This document shows, one piece after another, positions 12,554 through 15,928 of a stretch of 15,928 nt of DNA. Origin of the DNA: a halophilic archaeon J07HX64 (GTDB lineage: Archaea; Halobacteriota; Halobacteria; Halobacteriales; Haloarculaceae); the NCBI GenBank assembly GCA_000416085.1, contig KE356579.1:1786072-1801999 (forward strand), read 5' to 3'. The notes under the pieces are model-generated. The model was not told the DNA's origin. It did not search any database and saw only the letters and a list, made by a program, of their open reading frames with translations. Each line of letters starts with the position of its first letter. Position 1 is the stretch's first letter. A program made the position numbers and the translations under genes.

Positions 12554-15034
12554 TCACTCACCCGTCTCGCCGTCGCCGCTTGTGACTCGCGCGTACAGTC
12601 CGGCGAGAGCAATAATAAACACACCCGCGAGTCCGAGAAAGCCAACCCCCTGGCCGAGCGTCGCGATGAGTGTTCCGCTGGCTCCGGTTTCGACCGTTTC
12701 GCCGTTGCCGTTCTCACCGGACTGGTCCTGTCGGCCCCCGTTCGGCTGCTCGCCGGGGTCGTAGTCGGCCTCGAACTCCAGTTCCACGTAGTTCTGCCCC
12801 CGCTCGGGCGACGGTAGACGCAGTGTCGAGTCGGCGAGACTGTCACCGGTCTGGTCATCTACCCGGAAGTCGTTGCTGACGAACGTCACCTCGGCGAACG
12901 TGTCGTTCGTCTCCCGGTAGCTTCCGAGGTCGGTCATCTCGCCGCTCTCTCCGGTGGTCATCGTCATATTGAACTCGAACGCTGTGTCCTCGTCACCCTC
13001 GATGACGATGCGGTATGTCGCTGTCGCGGTCAGGAGCCCGGTCTCGCGGTCGACCTGACCCTGAAGACCGCCGATGACCTCGACTCTGCCCTCCAGCCCC
13101 TCCTGTACGATCGTCGGGAACTCCGTTCGTACCGACTCCCAGGTCCCCTCCGCCTCGTCTATGACACCCCAGATGCGTATCGGGTCCTCGCCGGCGTTCT
13201 TGTCGGGGAACTCTAACCCCTGTCCCTCGGCGTTTGCGAGCGTGTCGTAGCCGTAGGTCATGTACCCGCCGGTGCTCGTGACCAGGAAGTCGGCTTCCCC
13301 GACCGACTCGTCGACGATGACACGCTCTGTTGTTGTCTGCCCGCCGACCTCGGCCGTTGCCTCGTACTCGCCGGCGTCCGCCTCGGCGGTCTGCCACTCC
13401 AGGCTGAGCTCGGTTTCCTCGCCGGGACCCAGTTCGACCGACTCCGTGACCGGGTCGACGACATCGTCTCCGGTGCCGGTGAGCGAGACCGTCACCGCAC
13501 GTGCACCCGTGATATCGTCGCTGTTACGGACGGTTGCGGTGACGGTGGCGGTGTCGCCCGGCACGACATCACCGGCGCTCACGTCAACGGTGAACTCGGG
13601 ACCCTCGACAACGACATCGGCCTGTTCGGTCCTCTCGGAGACCGTCACCGTGGCCTCGTAGACCCCCTCGTCGCCGGTGCCCGTCTCCCACCCGAGAGAC
13701 ACCGTCCCGACCTGCGCGGGGCCGAGTGTGACCGACTCGGTGACCGACTCGTCGCCGACCGAGACCGTTACCGGCTCCGTTCCACCGGCGACACCGACGT
13801 TCTGGACGAACGCGGTTACCTCGATACGCTCCCCAACGGTCGCGTCGTTCCTCACGAGGGTCACGGGGGCGAACTCAGGGTTCGCGGGGTCGAGTTCGAT
13901 GTCTCCCGTCGACACCGTGTCGACCTCGACGAGCACCGACCGACTTGTGTCGGTGAACCCTTTGGCGCTGACCGCGAGTTCACGCGTGCCGGTTTCGACC
14001 CCGAGTTCGTACGAGCCGTCGGCACCGGTCGTGAGCTGTCGGTCTCCGACCCTAACGGTCGCCCCCTCTACCGGGTCGCCGTCCACCGACTCGACCGTCC
14101 CGGCAACGGTACCGGTCTCGACCGGGGCGAGTTCGACATCGACTGTCGCTGTCTCGCCGGCAACGACGGTGGCCGACTCGGATACCCCGTCGAACCCGAA
14201 CCGCTCGACAGTCACCTCGCCCGTGCCGGCCGGCGCGTCGAACTCGTAGGAGCCGTCGGCACCGGTTGTGGTCTGCTGGCCCCCGAGGCTGACGGTCGCC
14301 CCCTCGACTGCACCCCCCTCAGTGGACTCGACGACCCCGGTGACACCCCCGGTCTCGGTGTCGAACGACATCTCGAGTGTGAGCGAAAACCAGTTGATGC
14401 CGGGCTCCGGAGCGGGCAGACCGACGAACCCGTCGATTATCGTGTTCCCAGTTTCCTCCGGGACGGTGAACTCGTTTCCGACGAGGGTCACGGTCGCGCT
14501 GTCGGTGTCTAGGCCCTCCGTCTCACCCCGCATCTCACCGCTCGTCCCGGTGGTGAGGTTCGCTCGAACGGGGACTGTCGCGTTTGCATCCGGAACGAGT
14601 ATCTCGAGCGCCGCGTCGACGGTCATCTCGCCGGTCTCGCGGTCGATTGTCCCCTCGAACGGCCGGGGTGCCTCGAGACGTATCTGTACCGGGAACCCGA
14701 GCTGTTCCTCGCCGAGGTCGGGAAACGACACCTCCGTCGAGCGCCAGGTCCCGTTCCCGAAGAGCTCGGCATCGAGCGAGATCGGCTGCTCCACCTCGTC
14801 GGGTGTTGGGAACGTTATCGGGTCGTCCGGACTGTCGGTGTCGATGGCGACGAACCCGTCTGTGCCTGTCGCGTTGAACGTTGCCACCGGGTCGTCACCC
14901 CCCTGGGCGGCTGCGATCTGTCCGATACCCGCTCCGCTCGCTACTACCGCCGAGACCAGTAGTGTCAGGAACAGCACCACATCTCGTCGCCCCACCCCCC
15001 AACTCTGTGGCCGTACCGTGTCTGTTCCCGACAT
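12554..15034 (-). CDS. Exported, membrane-anchored surface protein with duplicated terminal domains and CarboxypepD-reg/CARDB-like modules
   Basis: An 826-residue acidic, Thr/Val/Gly-rich protein. A Sec-type signal (RRDVVLFLTLLVSAVVASGA, residues 16-35, cleavage probably near AAAQ-GG at 44) sends it out. A C-terminal helix (about 788-813) and short cytosolic tail anchor it. Residues 90-225 and 625-757 are copies of one domain: both have GTW, FP, IDRETG or VDRETG, TTG-SGEM, VTLV-N-F or VTFVSNDF, and LPAPEPG or LPSPERG. Between them lie two carboxypeptidase-regulatory-like repeats (about 230-303 and 308-383, each with VEGATV, TTGADGSYE). Two CARDB-like beta-sandwiches follow (about 387-476 and 480-575). 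No enzyme motif is seen; a structural, adhesive or cell-envelope role is likely. An in-frame ATG at 15220 adds 62 residues before the signal; I reject it because a TATA box lies at 15077-15086. Confidence 0.85.
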   Translation of the reverse strand: MSGTDTVRPQSWGVGRRDVVLFLTLLVSAVVASGAGIGQIAAAQGGDDPVATFNATGTDGFVAIDTDSPDDPITFPTPDEVEQPISLDAELFGNGTWRSTEVSFPDLGEEQLGFPVQIRLEAPRPFEGTIDRETGEMTVDAALEILVPDANATVPVRANLTTGTSGEMRGETEGLDTDSATVTLVGNEFTVPEETGNTIIDGFVGLPAPEPGINWFSLTLEMSFDTETGGVTGVVESTEGGAVEGATVSLGGQQTTTGADGSYEFDAPAGTGEVTVERFGFDGVSESATVVAGETATVDVELAPVETGTVAGTVESVDGDPVEGATVRVGDRQLTTGADGSYELGVETGTRELAVSAKGFTDTSRSVLVEVDTVSTGDIELDPANPEFAPVTLVRNDATVGERIEVTAFVQNVGVAGGTEPVTVSVGDESVTESVTLGPAQVGTVSLGWETGTGDEGVYEATVTVSERTEQADVVVEGPEFTVDVSAGDVVPGDTATVTATVRNSDDITGARAVTVSLTGTGDDVVDPVTESVELGPGEETELSLEWQTAEADAGEYEATAEVGGQTTTERVIVDESVGEADFLVTSTGGYMTYGYDTLANAEGQGLEFPDKNAGEDPIRIWGVIDEAEGTWESVRTEFPTIVQEGLEGRVEVIGGLQGQVDRETGLLTATATYRIVIEGDEDTAFEFNMTMTTGESGEMTDLGSYRETNDTFAEVTFVSNDFRVDDQTGDSLADSTLRLPSPERGQNYVELEFEADYDPGEQPNGGRQDQSGENGNGETVETGASGTLIATLGQGVGFLGLAGVFIIALAGLYARVTSGDGETGE

Positions 15035-15076
15035 GGCTCTCCGCTCAGAACTCGTGCTGTCATGCGCGGTACCGGT

Positions 15077-15086
15077 GTATAAGTAT
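15077..15086 (-). promoter_or_regulatory. TATA box for the surface-protein gene
   Basis: ATACTTATAC on the minus strand predicts initiation near 15053, a leader of about 19 nt before the ATG at 15034. Confidence 0.55.
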
Positions 15087-15096
15087 GTTGGCTCCG

Positions 15097-15131
15097 CCCC
15101 GGCGGTGGTCGCCCTGTATCGCCTGCCGGGG
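15097..15131. repeat. 7-bp inverted repeat in the divergent promoter region
   Basis: CCCCGGC (15097-15103) and GCCGGGG (15125-15131) are perfect complements, 21 bp apart, directly upstream of the surface-protein TATA box. It could be a regulator site; there is no other support. Confidence 0.3.
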
Positions 15132-15251
15132 TTGAGCGGATGCTCTGACCTCGGCCGAGACCGAGCGGATGGCCCGTCTCCGAAGTCCAGCCGTGTTTGT
15201 GTGTCGCCCGCCAGGAACATACGGGTAGCTCCGGTAATCGCCTAACGGACG

Positions 15252-15258
15252 TTTATAT
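15252..15258 (+). promoter_or_regulatory. TATA box for the small membrane-anchored protein gene
   Basis: TTTATAT, centred 28 bp upstream of the ATG at 15283, consistent with a leaderless transcript. Confidence 0.6.
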
Positions 15259-15282
15259 CCGATAACGGGACCAGAGGGAGCC

Positions 15283-15735
15283 ATGCCAACGAACATGTGG
15301 CGCGACGACCGTGCGATAGAGGGGCTCCCGATCCGACTCGTGGTTGCGCTCGTGGTCGGTATCGCGTGTCTCGCAGTCATGATGAACGTCATCGGCGGAC
15401 TGAACACGTTCGGGTCGACCGAACTCGGTACCGACCCCACCCCGGAGGTGATCGCGGAGGGGAACACCACCGATGTCGAGGTGTCGGTGCTGGGCGCCAG
15501 CGGTGACCCGGTCCAGAACGCGACGGTGGTAGCGACCGGCGACAGTGCGCAGTTGAACGAGGGTGTCCAGACAGCCAGAACAGACAAAAACGGAACGGCG
15601 GTTTTCGATGGGTTCGAGGCGGAGCTCCAGCCGAACCAGGACCAGGGAACCGTCACACTCGAGATCAGACCGCCGAGTGACGGTGACTACACCGACGACC
15701 GCGAGAACACCGGCATTCTGGTGCTCGGGAGCTAG
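15283..15735 (+). CDS. Small membrane-anchored protein with a carboxypeptidase-regulatory-like domain (pilin-like N-terminus)
   Basis: 150 residues. A charged N-terminus (MPTNMWRDDRAIEGLP) is followed by one hydrophobic helix (17-37, IRLVVALVVGIACLAVMMNV) and an external domain. RAIEGLPIRLVVA resembles the N-terminal helices of haloarchaeal type IV pilin-like proteins, but a prepilin-peptidase site is not certain. The domain at 62-133 (DVEVSVLGASGDPVQNATVV, then TDKNGTAVFDGF) is a transthyretin-like beta-sandwich of the CarboxypepD-reg type, related in pattern to the repeats of the divergent surface protein. I recognise the overall type from haloarchaeal DUF proteins but not a firm name. The stop shares the CTAG at 15732-15735 with the stop of the convergent gene. 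An ATG at 15295 is an alternative start. Confidence 0.8.
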   Translation: MPTNMWRDDRAIEGLPIRLVVALVVGIACLAVMMNVIGGLNTFGSTELGTDPTPEVIAEGNTTDVEVSVLGASGDPVQNATVVATGDSAQLNEGVQTARTDKNGTAVFDGFEAELQPNQDQGTVTLEIRPPSDGDYTDDRENTGILVLGS

Positions 15736-15928
15736 TCCCAGTCGATCCAGTCGAGTTCCCAGCCCCGTCGACGCTGTTCGGCCTGGCGGGCGCGTTCACG
15801 CTCCTCGCGGCGGGTCCGGTTACGCTCGACAGTGTCGTCTCGCTCACCCTCGACCAGCATCGGTTCGAACGCACACCCACCGAGTGGTGTCGTGCTCCCG
15901 TCGGCCTCAACAACGGTGATCGACTGCT
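15732..15928 (-). CDS. Hypothetical protein, C-terminal part (5' end off window)
   Basis: 64 codons are visible in a frame open to the right edge. They end in TAG at 15734-15732, which overlaps the stop of the convergent gene. The sequence runs SITVVEADGSTTPLGGCAFE, then an acidic stretch (LVEGERDDTVE), then a highly charged helix rich in Arg and Glu (NRTRREERERARQAEQRRR), and ends with the Trp/Asp motif GWELDWIDWD. The charged helix is probably a coiled coil or an extended solvent-exposed helix. The family is not recognised. The acidic composition, coding-like base pattern and conserved-looking Trp-rich end argue that it is a real gene. Confidence 0.65.
   Translation of the reverse strand, partial: QSITVVEADGSTTPLGGCAFEPMLVEGERDDTVERNRTRREERERARQAEQRRRGWELDWIDWD

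Noticed and set aside
15035..15220. 62-residue N-terminal extension of the surface protein
   Set aside because: It would put a polar, Arg-rich stretch before the signal peptide, and the TATA box at 15077-15086 lies inside it.

Overview
The window comes from a halophilic archaeon (class Halobacteria); I cannot name the genus. The DNA is GC-rich and the proteins are strongly acidic. Archaeal TATA boxes lie about 26 bp upstream of many start codons, so most mRNAs look leaderless. The tRNA-Leu lacks an encoded CCA. Archaeal-type families are present: a TFB-like cyclin-fold protein, archaeal phosphopantetheine adenylyltransferase and haloarchaeal winged-helix regulators.

Layout, left to right. 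(1) 1-1405 holds a two-gene minus-strand module: a DUF5805-like ribbon-helix-helix protein whose stop overlaps the start of a tyrosine recombinase. The recombinase runs off the left edge and appears frameshifted just before its catalytic tyrosine. (2) 1406-3229 has no convincing gene but carries four copies of an operator-like inverted repeat; one overlaps the promoter of the module. This looks like the control or attachment end of an integrated element. (3) 3230-5353 holds a 3-hydroxyacyl-CoA dehydrogenase and a convergent MFS transporter, 9 bp apart. (4) 5655-7894 is an ABC-2-type exporter operon (ATPase and 12-helix permease overlapping by 4 bp), followed by a T-run terminator. (5) 8142-9822 holds tRNA-Leu(UAG), a divergent small TFB-like protein, archaeal CoaD, and a winged-helix regulator.

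(6) 9891-10020 is a 20-bp tandem repeat array in the divergent space between the winged-helix regulator and a COG1407-type metallophosphoesterase; its last half-unit runs into the phosphoesterase promoter. (7) 10937-12539 holds an M29-like aminopeptidase and a small membrane protein. (8) 12554-15928 holds an 826-residue exported, C-terminally anchored surface protein whose N- and C-terminal domains are copies of each other around carboxypeptidase-regulatory-like and CARDB-like modules. Divergent from it is a short membrane-anchored protein that also carries a carboxypeptidase-regulatory-like segment. A partial hypothetical gene at the right edge shares a CTAG tetranucleotide with it as overlapping stop codons.

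Most of the window is ordinary haloarchaeal core and transport content. The parts most worth a second look are the recombinase/RHH module with its repeat array, the 20-bp tandem repeat in a divergent promoter, and the internally duplicated surface protein.
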